A stretch of 64,000 nt of DNA from the NCBI RefSeq assembly GCF_021462225.1, contig NC_061798.1, forward strand, positions 22,094,820 to 22,158,819. The letters are read 5' to 3'. Under the pieces are notes generated by a model, which saw only the letters and a program-made list of their open reading frames with translations, did not search any database and was not told where the DNA came from. Both the position numbers and the translations under genes were made by a program. This stretch comes from Girardinichthys multiradiatus (Eukaryota; Chordata; Actinopteri; Cyprinodontiformes; Goodeidae). Below, one piece after another: positions 29,630-41,984 of the stretch; within the stretch, counting starts at the first letter, position 1, and the number at the start of each line of letters is the position of its first letter.

Positions 29630-29894
29630 AACAACGGCCTCAGTAATTTGTGGGAGAACCGTGAACAGCAAAACCAGGCTGTCAACTCCCTACGCTGGTT
29701 ACCAGCTTGGTTATACTCTGCTGTGGGATGACATCCCAGTCTTCAACTACTACTTTGGCACTAACAGACAATTCATCCAGCAAGTGTTTAATGTGCTTGA
29801 GCTGAGGATTGCAGACAGGCCATTTCATCCTCTCCATGTACAAATTCTGGAGGTAGCTGTCCCTACAGAGTGGGGTTCTCAGAGACTATCTCGG
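29630..29894 (-). mobile_element. Tc1-like transposon fragment, interrupted by a solo LTR
   Basis: Decayed block with GGTTATACTCTGCTGTGGGA, TGACATCCCAGTCTTCAAC and CAGGCCATTTCATCCTCTCC, which I recognise from another fish Tc1/mariner family in antisense. It stops where the solo LTR begins. Confidence 0.65.
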
Positions 29895-30363
29895 TGTTAT
29901 GATCATTGGCTGTTTTAGGTTTTGGTTCTCAATTGTGTTTATTTTCATAATTTCCCTGTTGTTCATTATGTTTTATGTTCTTGCCATATTAGTTATTTCT
30001 TTGTCCTTAGGTTCTTCATTTGTTTTCATAGTACTTTTAGTATTTATACTATTACATCTATGTTTATCTTTTCCCTTGATTGATAATTTCTTTCTGTCCC
30101 ATTTGAGCTCTATTCTTGCTGATTAGTCTCTCTCCCTCAGTCTCTCTGTGCTCCTTCTGCCTTAGCTGCTTCACATATTCCCCTGATGCTGTTCTCCTCT
30201 GTCCCACTGTACATACTTACTGATTCTTATTGTTTCCCACTGGATCCCTCTTGTTTTCCTTACGCCTCCCTGTAAGTTCTCAGCATTTATCCAATAAATT
30301 ATCATGTTCATCCCAAGATCCTGGCTATGCTTTTGTCCTACTCCACTTCCACATAACCTGACA
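29895..30363 (+). mobile_element. Solo LTR, 469 bp, with decayed TSD
   Basis: Starts TGTTATGATC and ends ATAACCTGACA, with AATAAA at about 30294. Flanks are CTCGG (29890-29894) and CTTGG (30364-30368), a 5-bp TSD with one C-to-T change at a CpG. Body composition (T-rich, then CCTCTTG) matches the Gypsy-type LTRs elsewhere in the window. Confidence 0.75.
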
Positions 30364-30483
30364 CTTGGAAGATACAATTCAGTAGACAGCAGAAACATAA
30401 TGGAGATAAAATTATATCAAAAAGAAACTCGATTCAAAAGTAAAAATTATATTTTATAGAGTAATTGCGCACAGATTGATATA

Positions 30484-31718
30484 CACTCACTGGCCACTTG
30501 ATTAGGTACACCTTGCCGGTGTACCTAATAGTATTGGGTTGGGCTCCCTTTTGCGTTCAGAACTGCCTTAATCCTTCGTGGCATAGATTCAACAAGGTAC
30601 TGGAAACATTCCTCAGAGAGTTTGGTCCATATTGTCATGATAGCATCACACAGATGCTGCAGATTTGTTGGCTGCACATCCATGATGCGAATCTCCCGTT
30701 CCACCACATCCCAAAGGTGCTCTATTTTATAGAGATCTGGTGACTGTGGAGGCCATTACAGAACAGTGAACTCATTGTCATGTTCAAGAAACCAGTCTGA
30801 GATGATTCGTGCTTTGTGACATGGTGTGTTATCCTGCTGGAAGTAACCATCAGAAGATGGGTACACTGTGGTCATAAAGGGATGGACATGGTCAGCAACG
30901 TTACTCAGGTAGGCTGTGGCGTTGACACGATGCTAAATTGGTACTAAGGGGCCCAAAGTTTGCCAAGAAAATATCCCCCACACCATTACACCACCACCAC
31001 CAGCCTGAACCGTTTATACAAGGCAGGATGGATCCATGCTTTCATGTTGTTGACACCAAATTCTGACCCAACCATCTGAATGTTGCAGCAGAAATCAAGA
31101 CTCATCAGATCAGGCAACGTTTTTCAATCTTCTATTGTCCAATTTTGGTGAGCCTGTGCAAATTGTAGCCTCAGTTTCCTGTTCTTAGCTGACAGGAGTG
31201 GCACCTGGTGTGGTCTTCTGCTGCTGTAGCCCATCCGCCTCAAGGTTCGACATGTTGTGGGTTCAGAGATGCTCTTCTGCATGCCTTGGTTGTAATGAGT
31301 GGTTATTTGAGTTACTGTTCCCTTTCTATCAGCTGGAACCAGTCTGGCCATTCTCCTCTGACCTCTTGCATCAACAAGGCATTGGTGCCCACAGAACCGC
31401 CGCTCACTGGATATTTTCTCTTTTTCAGACTATTCTCTGTAAACCCTAGAGATGGTAGTGCGTGAAAATCCCAGTAGTTCAGCAGTTTCTGTTCTGAAAT
31501 ACTCAGACCAGCCCGTCCGGCACCAACAACCATGCCATGTTTAACGTCACCTAAATCACCTTTCTTCCCCATTCTGATGCTCGGTTTGAACTGCAGCAGA
31601 TCGTCTTGACCATGTCTACATGCCTAAATGCATTGAGTTTCTGCCATGTGATTGGCTGATTAGAAATTTCGTTAGCGAGCAGTTGGACAGGTGTACCTAA
31701 TAAAGTGACTGGTGAGAG
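30484..31718 (-). mobile_element. Tc1-like transposon, full length, TA TSD
   Basis: Ends CACTCACTGGCCACTTGATT and, inverted, CTCTCACCAGTCACTTTATT, both followed by AGGTACACC, are imperfect inverted repeats. TA dinucleotides flank at 30482-30483 and 31719-31720. Total 1,235 bp with a transposase relic on the minus strand. Confidence 0.92.
30525..31572 (-). pseudogene. Tc1-like transposase (broken)
   Basis: N-terminal piece 31312-31572 (MGKKGDLGDVKHGMVVGAGR, then GLSISEQKLL) is the paired-like DNA-binding helix region, then a frameshift. A middle piece 31124-31351 reads MARLVPADRKGTVTQI and NRKLRLQFAQAHQNW. Near 31100 the first catalytic block reads SDES with TGA stops on both sides (Trp and Arg codons lost). 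The C-terminal piece 30525-30707 (VEREIRIMDVQPTNL, CFQYLVESMPRRIKAVL) ends the protein. Several stops and shifts make it inactive. Confidence 0.9.
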
Positions 31719-31720
31719 TA

Positions 31721-32639
31721 TTTCAAAGGTTTATTTCTGTTAATTTCTATGAATTTCAAAATAACTAAATTAGACAAATTAGACAAATAAAAATTATTTT
31801 AAATACAGAAATTTTAAATTATGACTATGTTATGGCCTACACAATCACAGAGAAGACAACTGACTTGACAACAGTCCAGCAGACAGTGACTGCTGGACAG
31901 ACCATTCAACCATTTATAATATTAAATAATTAATAATTAAATGAATAAATAAATAAATAAAACATTGAATAAATAAATAATAATAAATATTCTGAATATC
32001 CCTAAATATTCTTAGCAATTTAGCAAACATCACCCTCTTTAGGAAAAGACTTGTCTGAGAAATTAAAGCAAAGAACAGACACTTCAGCAGACTTGTAACC
32101 TGATTTTAAGAGGGAAGTACAGTTAACGGTTTAAATCAGCAAATATTATTAGAAAAACCAAATAATGTGAACAGAAGCCTGGCTTGTATTCCAACAAAAT
32201 AAATTCATCCGTATAGAGGTAAAGAGTTATTTAAACTTTACATTAGTTTGTTACGTCTATTGACTATAACATTATGTATCAGTGTTAATAACAAGTTTGT
32301 TGTTCTTTTTTTCTTGTCTGTGACCCCAGTATGATAATGAGAATTGAGTGCAGCTTCTGTTTTATCTCCTGTAGCAGATGTCAGGGGCGGACAACAATCA
32401 AATTTGGTTGACTGTAATTACTTATGAGACTGCCTTAAGGGTAGTTTTTCAGAGCTCACAGTCTGAGTTACAGAGAGAAAATGAATTAAATTATAAATAC
32501 TGATATATTTTTTATAATTAAATACATTACACTATTCTTTATTTATTTAGCTTTTAAGTATTTATTTTGTAAATGGTTAATGGTATTTAACTCAACATTG
32601 TCATTGCTAAAGAACCCGTCTGTTCACAGGGTGCTAGAT
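31721..32639. other. No recognisable feature
   Basis: Very AT-rich, including AAATAAAT runs near 31940-31990. Confidence 0.4.
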
Positions 32640-33040
32640 CCAACCATATTAATGGAAAGTTTATTGGAAAGTGTGGTGGTGAAAAAAGGTGCACATGCAT
32701 CAGGTATAACCACAGCCTCGAGAGACTTGTAAACCAAAGGTAATTCAAGAGTTGGCAGAAGATTCACAAGGTGTGGACTGTAAGTAGTATTAGTGCTTCA
32801 AAAGCCACCACACACAGATGTATGTAGGACATGGACTTCAACTGTTGTCTGTGTCTTGGTTCCTTGTGTTAAACCACTCCTGAACCAATGTTAGAATTTC
32901 TTAGGTTAAGGAAAGAAAGGACTGCACTGTTGCTCAGAGTGCCAAAGTCCACTGATTTGATAAAAATACATTTATCATTTTATTTGGAAATCAAGGTTAC
33001 AGAGTCTTGAGAAAGAGAAGAAATGCACACGATCCAACTT
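32640..33040 (+). pseudogene. Tc1-like transposase relic
   Basis: Degraded plus-strand match to a common fish Tc1 transposase: CAACCATATTAATGGAAAG, GAAAAAAGGTGCACATGCAT, AGTGCTTCAAAAGCCACCAC, and a later ATTTTATTTGGAAATCAAGG. Many stops; it covers about the middle third of the protein. Confidence 0.75.
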
Positions 33041-34089
33041 GCTTGAGTTTGCTCCAGTGAGAAGTATTCCAACATCAGAGAAGCAGAAACGTTTAAGAAA
33101 AACAACATTTCTGCCTGTCCAGGCCATTACTGTAAATGTGGTCATTATGTCAGTTTGTAATGCTATCCTCGTAGTGCAGTGATTGCGCCCCCTTCTCACC
33201 TCCATCTGCAAGTACATTTTTCTGGCTTTTTATGCAACCTTTGTTAAACTTGTAAAAGCCCAACACATGTATTAGTTAAGGAAGGAGTATTGACCCAGGT
33301 CAGATAAATGTAGCCAGTAGGAACCCTCACCTACAGCAAATTATCAGATGTGTATGAGAGTGAAATGGGCCCATCTTCAATTCCTTAGGATGTGTTTTGT
33401 CTTTTCAAATCTCAGCTACTGGGTTTTTGAAATCTTTAACATCTAAAACCGTTCACTCAGTAAATTTTTTTTCTCCGACCATGGTCCTTAAAACAAAAGC
33501 CTATCTAATGTAACACATTAATGACAAGCTGCTGAAACTACATGGAATCAGGTGTGTTGATGCAGAAACATAGATAGAACAGGCAGGTCAGTGTATCTAA
33601 GGGTCAAATATTGAGATATCATTGAGATCTTTTCAACCTAAGACTGAGACTTGAAGTTTTTTGAACTCATGATCATCCACTGTTGTATAGTTAGTTTCCT
33701 GGAAGAGTGTTTTTATTAACTGTTTAATAAATAACTGCTTAATGTTTGCACCTAATGTAGCTCTACTTAAGTAAAAGTAAAAGACATTCTTAGATTGAGG
33801 TGATTGCATTGGATACCTGTGCATTTTAGTACTATTTTTAGTTGATTTTAATGACTTTAAAATTCTTTTAATGGTATAAGTACCTAACATACTACATTTT
33901 ATTCATCAATTGCTGGCTGTTCCTTTTCCTAATGTTTAATTGTTGCAGTCTTTTTCTTTTACTTGTTTATTCAGTTTATTTGTTGTATAAATTATTTTGA
34001 CTATAGTCAGTTTTAATGTGTTGTCATTTTGTATGTCTGTTTAAAGCAGGTCGCTGTGTCTCAATAAGTTTCGCCTGTATAAATAAAGG
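33041..34089. other. No gene; AAGTAAAAGT repeat scrap
   Basis: A CTACTTAAGTAAAAGTAAAA motif near 33763 belongs to the same ACTT-type repeat as in intron 3. Otherwise nothing assigned. Confidence 0.4.
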
Positions 34090-34444
34090 TCAGTCATTTT
34101 CTATCGCTTATTCCATAGTGGGTCGCAGGAAAGCTGGTGCTCTCCAGCACTCTACAGGCGAGAGCCGGTGTACACCCTGGACAGGTCGCCAGTCCATCAC
34201 AGGGTAACACACAAACAACTACACACACTCATTCATACACCTATGGGCAATTTAGAGTTACCAATTAACCAAACAGGCATGTCTTTGGACTGTGGGAGGA
34301 AGCTGGAGTATCCAGTGAGAACATACGCATGCATGGAGAGAACATGCATACACCATGAAGAAAGACCCCTGGATGGAAATCGAACCCAGGACCTTCTTGC
34401 TGCAAGGAAACAGTGCTACCAACTGTGTCACCATGCATCCCCAC
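34090..34444 (-). mobile_element. SINE family A, full length with TSD
   Basis: Minus-strand copy running from a short GACT tail (34090) to the head near 34440. AAATAAAGG occurs on both sides (34081-34089 and 34445-34453) as a perfect 9-bp duplication. Confidence 0.9.
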
Positions 34445-34453
34445 AAATAAAGG

Positions 34454-35130
34454 TGAGATAAAAAATAAAATAAATATTTAACAGACCTGCTGTTATCATA
34501 TAAGCCATCCAGATCGCCCAGATGTTCTAGGTTGACTCAAAAGTACAAAAATCCACAGCAAAGGGATCATTGGAATTGAATGAACTTGAATGAAGTAGCA
34601 TTCCTGGAAATAGTGTAATTTTTGAAAAAGAAAATATAGAACGTTGTAGAAGATATTACACAGACCAACATACTAAGTTAATACTTATCTTCAACCACAG
34701 AGATCCTAGGTTGAAGCTAAGTTCAACTAGAACTCTGGTGTTAGGGTCTCTGCATTTCTTCTATAAAAGCTCAGATGTAACATAATCCATTCATTTGTGG
34801 TTTTTCAAACATGGTCAAACTTGACAATACGATTTCTCTCTTATAATGTCATAGGGACTAAACAAATAAGCTATTAATATCCAAATCTCATGTTGTGTGG
34901 GCCTTTCTATGCAACAACATGACTTGAAACATTTTTAAGTGTTCAAGATTAACGAGCAGATACTGCAAGTTGTAGTGCAGTACAAACATTAGCATAGGGT
35001 GGGATTGAAGCCTCTCTACATAATACTGCCAAGCATATATTATATCACAATGGATTACTGATATCGGACATATGTACGTAGCTTAGCTGCTTAAAAAAGG
35101 AACCCTATCTAGCTGGACTTATATTCAGCA
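34454..35130. other. No recognisable feature
   Basis: AT-rich, nothing assigned. Confidence 0.4.
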
Positions 35131-36129
35131 TACAGTGCCTTGCATAGGCAGTTGTACCCCATTAACTTTTTCACATTTTGTCACATTACACCAAAAATGT
35201 CTGTGTACATTGTTTGGATTTTCTGCAATCAATCCAAAAACATAGTAGTGTATGATTGTGAAGTGGGAAAAAATTATTTATGCTTTTTACATTATTTATT
35301 TTTAACAATTAAAAATCTGAAAAAAGTTCCTTGTTTGTAGCTAGGCCGATTAAAATTACGTTGTAGAACAACTTTTTTCTCCATTTACTGCTGTGGGGTT
35401 TTTAGGGTGTCTCCTCTAGCTTTGCACATCTAACGACTAAAATTATTGCACGTAGTTCTGTGTGAAATAGCTCAAGCCCTGTCATATTGGATGGACAGCA
35501 GTAAAGATCTGGTTTCAAGTCATGCCATAGATTCTCAACTGGTCTTTACTTAGACCATTTGAACATGTTAATATATTTTGATCTCATTGCTCCACTGTGG
35601 CTCTGTTTTAAAAGTGAACCTCCAATCAAAGATTTTTTTTTCCAGGATTGCACTGTAGTTATCTCCATCCATCTTCCAATTAACTCTGACCAGCTTCTAT
35701 GTCCCAGCTGAAAAAAGTGGGGACATAGAACTACCTTTGTGTGTTTATTTGGGCGATGGTCTGCTCAAGGTGATGTGCAATGTTCCTGTGGCTCTCTTTC
35801 AACACTGGGTTTCTTCTTCTTGTTGTTCAATAAGGCTAGATTTGTGGCAATGTAGCTGTTCTGAAATATTCTGTTTCTCTTATTAATGCTCTTCTTGCCT
35901 GGCCCTTCAGTGTAAAGTAGGTGAAATGCATTTTGTAGATTTGCCGTTGTCCCATGCTCTTTCCTTTTTCAGATAAAGAATTGAACAGTGCTCTGTGACA
36001 TGTTCAAAGCTTAGGATGATGTTTTATAACCTAACCCTGCTTTGAACTTGCCACTCTCTTTATTCCTGACCTGTCTTCTGTATTTCTTGGTCTTCTTGAT
36101 GCTGTTTGTTCTCAAATGTTCTCTAACAA
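35131..36129 (-). mobile_element. Tc1-like transposon relic, 3' end replaced
   Basis: Starts with the typical end TACAGTGCCTTGCATAGGC after a TA. Antisense transposase landmarks follow: CATGCCATAGATTCTCAACT, TCTTGCCTGGCCCTTCAGTG, GAACAGTGCTCTGTGACATG and CCTGACCTGTCTTCTGT. Same family as 15100-16353. The right-hand end is missing; it runs into an unrelated GC-rich stretch. Confidence 0.8.
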
Positions 36130-36420
36130 ACGCTGTCGTCCCAGGGCCTGCAGCAACCCCCGGCAGCAAGATGGCCCGTCACCAAGCAGGGGAGACCCCC
36201 CAGAGCCCCCAAAATGTCGGGCAGGCACCAGCTCACCGCAGCAGTTGGAACCTTGACATTGTATTTCACTTCCTTGCACCATTTCACTTCCAGTTCCTGA
36301 GAGGTCTAGAGAGAGGGACACCAAGCAGAGCTCAGCCCTCAACCAGCCCAACACACCTACGGGTGTGCCATAGGACACCAGACGCGGGCCTACCACTTAG
36401 GCACGTGGCCTGAGCACCGA
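36130..36420. other. GC-rich insertion of unknown nature
   Basis: Abruptly GC-rich segment (CCCAGGGCCTGCAGC, CCCCCGGCAGCAAGATGGCC) in an AT-rich setting. It directly abuts the broken Tc1-like element. The composition jump suggests an insertion, probably of a repeat; I cannot name it and see no coding signature. Confidence 0.4.
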
Positions 36421-37020
36421 CACAGACAAAAAGTTGTCTAGGGAAAGGATGTTTTGCAGAATGTAATTTAAACGTTGCCTCTTGAAGCAGGTCTGATCCA
36501 TTGCAGTTCTGTAGTTTACCAACATTTTACCAATCACAGTGTGGTAGATGCACACAAGTCCAGTAGCAGAATTGAATAGTAATATTAAATGTTGCAAATA
36601 AGGAGGATGGCACAGCACCTACCAAGAAGGTTCAGTGCACTATAAATTGCAAGTTTCCTCATTACGGAAATTGACGTGGCACTGTGAAAAATGTATGATA
36701 CTCAATGTTGACCAAATACAAGATGTGTGATTTTGTGGTTTATTTAAGCTCAAGCTGTTAAAAGTAATTTGTACTTGTCTAGCACCATTTTTCAGAGAAG
36801 CTTCCTCTAAGGAACATTGCCTACATTGCTTTTCAAAAGCAAAATCTCTGTTCACATGATACATTTTGAGCAAGCAGCTTAGTGGGATGCAAAGCTAAGA
36901 AAATGTGAGATGCACTTTATGAGCTTCTTGTTATCTGTAGCTCATGTTTTCTTCTACATTTCTGATAAATAGCCTTCATTCTTCTCATTCTGAGTCATAT
37001 TTACTTTACTACTTTACTAC
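36421..37020. other. No recognisable feature
   Basis: Nothing assigned. Confidence 0.4.
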
Positions 37021-37180
37021 CTGGCTGCACAGTGGCGTAGTTGGTAGCACTGTTGCCTTGCAGCAAAAAGGTCCTGGGTTTGACTCCAAGCCGGGGGTCT
37101 TTCTGCATGGTGTTTGCATGTTCTCCCCATGCATGCATGGGTTCTCTCCAGGTACTCCGTATTACTCCCAGTCTCTAGTG
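37021..37180 (+). mobile_element. SINE family A, 5' half
   Basis: Head and body to the middle of the consensus (TGGCTGCACAGTGGCGTAG with A box, GGTTTGACTCC B box, TTTGCATGTTCTCCCCATGC). The 3' half is absent. Confidence 0.88.
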
Positions 37181-39493
37181 AGCATTCCCACATGCCATAT
37201 TATACTGCAGTTTACTTCTTCTTTGCATCTGATTATTAACATTTCACTGTAATTAAAATAAAGTTGTATCTAATCTGATCTAATACGTAAATCAGGCGAA
37301 GTTATATTCTATATTATACATGCATCACAGGCAACATGTATCTAATAGGGTTTTCATTTTAATTAGGAATCATCTTTTTTATTAAATAGATGTAACACTC
37401 CTCTCCTATAGCTTTTGTATATAGTCATATAGTTTTTGTATATACTGCATAGTACAAATGTTATTTGAATTGGATGTTTGATGTTCATATTTGTATTTAT
37501 AAGTTATTACTATTAATATTTATTCACTCATTTACAGGATATTTATTTTGTGGTTTTTTTCTCCAAGTTTTTTGCTCCCAATCTTGTCTGTCTATCACTT
37601 TTTCTTTTTACAACTAAGTACCAAAAAGCCTGACAAACAGTTCAAAACTGGTGGAGGCTTTTATAATACTTTGGTAACAAGTGGTATCAGGCAACTTCAT
37701 GAACACTTGAAGCAGACTATGTCAACACAAATCAGTAAAACAGGAAGTGGACTCTTATCTTCTACTTCAAACACAGGTACAAAACGTTTACAAGCTTAAA
37801 AACACTGTCCATCATAGCAGGGGCCCAATATTATCAATTACACTTTCTGTACCAGGCAAAGTCACGTGGTGACAACAGCTGGAAAGTGCTTTGTGAGACA
37901 GATTTTAATTTAAAAAGAAATATTTTTTGACAATAAATATTTAGATGTTTAAAAATTGCAAGGTATGCAGCATCTTGTTACAGCCACAAGTATATATATA
38001 TATATATATATAAAAAAAAAAACGTTTTAGTTGTAAAAAACAAAAACAAAAATTTAAAAATGAAACATTTTCATCATGACTTGGAATCGTCCTGGTACCA
38101 CTCTATCTTAGAACATTTTGTGATGGGGCAAATACCCAAAACAATGTGGTATCTCTAGCATTCTGCACAGAAATGTTGATACAACTGCTCGGAGCACTTG
38201 CAGCACTGCCACTGTCTCCTGGCTTAAAATTATGGATCGGACTTGAAATACAACATTTAAAATGTTACTAAAAGTACCTTAACATTGTTGTGCAGAGTCA
38301 TGTGCCATAGTTACATACGGTTTGTTAGGCTGATGACATGCCCAGATTATTTTTCTTTTTCCAACTTTGCACACACCTCTGATAGTTGGATGACAGTACA
38401 ACACCAGCACCATCAGGCTTCTTCACTGTCATTGTAGGATGCAGAAGAGAAGCAGGTAAACAATATGGCCGATGGAGCATGCATATTGCAGCAACAAGAG
38501 GGGAAAATATTGACACATGGCCGAAGGTGCGGGGCAGGCTGTTTCCACTCAAGGTTAGTTCCAGTGTTGCTTGCCAGGTGTGGTTACACCTAATATTTGG
38601 TATACAATATCAATTATTATAAAACCACGCAGAAAAGTCATTGGTGTGTAAGTCCAAGTCAAGTCCTAACTCTTTTGTGGTTATATCAAATCCAGTCTAA
38701 TGTCATAAAGTTTTTGACTAGAGTATGACTTGATTCCAAGTCACATGACTCAAGTTCATAGTCTTTGAAATGTTGCAGTCCAGTCTTAAACCAATCGGAT
38801 GGGCGCCCCAAATAAGGTGATTGACTGCCACAACAGTTCTCATTATATGCTGATGACACTAAGGCATACTTAATAAGTTTGTTCAGCTACATTAAACTAG
38901 GTGTCAGATACTGTAAGCATGACCTATATACATAAAAAAACAGCAATACCTGGAGTGATCTGCTTCAATAAGCGATGATTTGTTCTAAATCATCTTAACT
39001 TTGTTGGCTGTGGATTAGAATATTTGTGGATCGAACTTGCTGATTTCTAATTAGCAAACTAAATCAATTGAACGTAATTATATTTCTAATAATGATGCAC
39101 TGTCTGAACAAGGTTCAGAGGTTGTCGTTTTTCCAGCACAGTAACTGTGAGATGGGTGAAATGGGTGAGATGTCAACACTAAACCCGTACTTGTTTTTAA
39201 AGGGTGGAGGAAGTAAAACAATTAGCACATTTTACCTGTGGGTGTATTTTTTGTGAAACTGAACTGACAACAAAAACTACGCCTCCGCATCAATAGTATA
39301 ATATCGCTCAGCCCCTGGGAAAACTATGCAGAGCTTGCTGCCTTCTGTCGAAGTTAGATCTTAAAATTTTCACTTCAACTGAAATTCTTGCTATTCCAAA
39401 ACATTTATAACTCTGTATATTTTTAAAAGCGCAAAGGTTTGTATGTGTGTATGTGTGTCTTATATGTTTAAAGATTTAATGCTTTTTTCACAA
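37181..39493. other. No gene; short repeats
   Basis: Holds a (TA)n run with poly(A) at about 37990-38025 and an AAGTC-rich repeat at about 38640-38770 (CCAAGTCAAGTCC, GACTTGATTCCAAGTC), a motif family common in fish. No supported gene. Confidence 0.4.
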
Positions 39494-40058
39494 ATGGCAA
39501 GACTTCTGCAACTCCTACTCCTGAGCTGAACATTGAGTCCTTTTTGTGTGAGCTTCACTGGTTTACCACAGCAATGTGAAAAGGCTCACTTTGTTCCAGG
39601 TTACAACCTGGGTGGAGAAGGTTTCGACATTGTCAAAATGAAAAGAAATGGCGCCTATGTCATCAATACTGAAACATGGAACCTTGGAAATGGCACTTGC
39701 AAAATGTACAGAAACAGCTACATGAATGGGGAGAACCAGAAAGTCCCAGTTTCTGTGGTGGACTGGAGAAACCTCCCAAAATGCACATTGGACATCAACA
39801 GTATGATCTATGATTCTGTTGAATCTCTCGTCAATGATTCCACGTCATCTGCGTCCAACAACTGGAATTGTTCTGGATATCCCTTTAGGCATAGTTGGTT
39901 TTGCCACTAGAGGTTCGCGTTCCAAGGTAGCTGAATTTGGCTTGTCAAAATCAAAAGTAGATTGCTACACCTTTGCCCACCATTCGGTTAACTGTAACTA
40001 CTATAAACATGAGTTTATAGTAGTTGAACATGAACAAGACGAAAAAACTAAAGCATGA
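39494..40058 (+). pseudogene. Perforin-like first coding exon, broken
   Basis: From ATG 39494 the frame reads MARLLQLLLLS and then TGA, a stop in the expected signal peptide. It continues in frame with QQCEKAHFVPGYNLGGEGFD, KRNGAYVINTETW, NGTCKMYRNSYM, VVDWRNLPKCT, which resembles the N-terminus of fish perforin-1-like proteins (pore-forming MACPF family of cytotoxic lymphocytes). Near 39866 a frameshift moves the match to another frame (DIPLGIVGFATRGSRSKV, CYTFAHHSVNCNYY) up to TAA-free end near 40058. The MACPF core, expected in the next exon, is absent from the window. Stop plus frameshift mean a pseudogene. Confidence 0.8.
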
Positions 40059-40335
40059 CCAGGAAAACAACAAACAGAAGCATGATTCAAAAACTGTGAA
40101 AACATATAAGAAAAAAACTGAAACCAAACAAAGCCAAATTATAACAGAAGGCTGTGGTGTGTCAGGCTGTAGACCAGGCGTGGGCTGCTCTGCAGCTCTC
40201 TGGAGACCTGACGTGGGTACCGCAAAATGTACCGGAGTCAAATTACTTGTTTATCTGTACAAACTTGGCAATAAAGAATCCATATTCTAACTTACTGAAC
40301 ATGACTGTGTATATATAGATATATATATATATATA
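40059..40335. other. AATAAA-containing tail and (AT)n
   Basis: AATAAA near 40271 and a (AT)n run at 40312-40335 ahead of a transposon end. Confidence 0.4.
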
Positions 40336-40862
40336 CAGTACTGTGCAAAAGTTTTAGGCAGGTGTGAAGAATTGCTGTAAACCAAGAATGCTTTAAAAAA
40401 TGGAAGTGTTAATCATTTGTGTTCATCAATCAACAAAATACAATGAATGAACAGAACGAAATCTAAATCAAATCAATATTTGGTGTGACCACCCTTTGCC
40501 TTCAAAACAGCATCAATTCTTCTAGGTACCCTTGCACACAGTTTTTGAAGGAACTCGGCTGGTTGGTTGTTCCAAACATCTTGGAGAACTAATCACAGAT
40601 CTTCTGTGGATGAAGGTTTTCTCACATCCTTCTGTCTCTTCATGTAATCCCAGACTCTATGATGTTGAGATTAGATCATACCATCACTTCCAGTAAGTCT
40701 TGATGCTGAAGATAGTTCTTAATGACTTTGGCTGTATGTTTGGGCTCGCTCACCTAGCATTTTGTAAATTGATAAAAATAAACAATCATCATTTATTTTT
40801 CTGAAAGCATTCTTTGTTTACAGCATTTTTTCACACCTGCCTAAAACCTTTGCACAGTACTG
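40336..40862. mobile_element. Tc1/mariner MITE-like element, TA TSD
   Basis: Ends CAGTACTGTGCAAAAG and CTTTGCACAGTACTG are inverted repeats that extend, imperfectly, for about 90 bp. TA flanks at 40334-40335 and 40863-40864. No transposase frame; the middle is a decayed non-coding remnant (for example GGTGTGACCACCCTTTGCC). A deletion derivative of a Tc1-type element. Confidence 0.85.
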
Positions 40863-40864
40863 TA

Positions 40865-41370
40865 TAATATATATATAGTCACCTTTTATCATGAATATTA
40901 CGACACTGATGTAATCAGGTCTCTTGGTCAAAGAAGAAAATCCAGCATTTTCACCTTCAATCTTCTGAGTTGCTTTGCAACCTCAGGTCCAAAACAAGAA
41001 TATGAGTGAATATGAAGACATCTCTCTCTCTCTCCATAGAATCACAAAATCGAAGCTGTAATATCCTCAGTTAGCACTGTGTGATGGGTTCATATGGCCC
41101 ATATTATAAGCTGAAAGTGAATCTCTTTCCTTAGAAGATAAAATATACTGGAAATTAAATATGCAGACCTGAACTACAGTTCCCATTATTCTGTGCAATG
41201 GTGCACCACAAGGCTACCCTTGATGGAAGCAAAGAGATTTCTGTATATGGGCCAAACTTGCAGAGCTTGTTCACTTGTACTTTGTGTGTCCCCTGCTGGA
41301 AGGCTGAGGGAGTCACAGAGATGTGGACAGTTGGATGAACATATCTTTGCACAAATTATATACAGTTAAT
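40865..41370. other. No gene recognised
   Basis: Sequence between two copies of the same transposon end; contains a short (TC)n at about 41022-41034. Confidence 0.4.
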
Positions 41371-41463
41371 TGATGAAAATAAATAATTAACACTTCCATT
41401 TTTGAAAGCCTTCTTTGTTTACAGCATTTTTTCACACCTGCCTAAAACATTTGCACAGTACTG
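41371..41463. mobile_element. Extra terminal repeat of the same Tc1-type family
   Basis: A second right-hand end, closely similar to 40770-40862 and, inverted, to 40336-40430, followed by TA. It pairs with the left end at least as well as the nearer one does. TATA/GATA-rich DNA follows. Confidence 0.8.
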
Positions 41464-41984
41464 TATATATAGATAGATATATCTATATAGATATAAATAT
41501 AGCCAAACAGACATATCATGGTAGCAACTAAATGCATATAGGCATCTAAATGTGGTAAAGAACACATGTTGAAGTTGATGCCTGGCATTAGAATGGGGGA
41601 GACAGTGATTTAGTTGACTTTGCACATTTCTCGTGTTTACAAGGAATTTTCTAAAAAAGGAAAAACGATCCAGCGAGCAGCAGTTGTGATGTATGTGACT
41701 TGTTTACTCTGATGTCAGATCCAGTATTGATTCAGTAAAGTCTTTCACAGAATGAGGATATCTTCTTGATATTACATTTTTATAGAGCACAACTGTCCTT
41801 GCACATGTAGGCAACCGGCCTATCTATATGGTATGATTGGAATGCTAAGACAGGACAAGTGAGAAAAAGCTGGTAACTGATTTATTTCAGCTGTGCACTA
41901 CTTCAAATGTTTTTGTTCAGGGATGAAAGTCTCCCATTTCATCCAGGATCCTGCAGCAGGGGAAATGATCAGACCCACATTTCT
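41464..41984. other. No recognisable feature
   Basis: Nothing assigned. Confidence 0.4.

Noticed and set aside
29661..29918. 85-codon plus-strand frame as a host gene
   Set aside because: It covers a Tc1-like fragment in the antisense direction and runs into a solo LTR.
31198..31465. Plus-strand frames of 83-85 codons
   Set aside because: Antisense shadows of the broken Tc1 transposase at 30525-31572.
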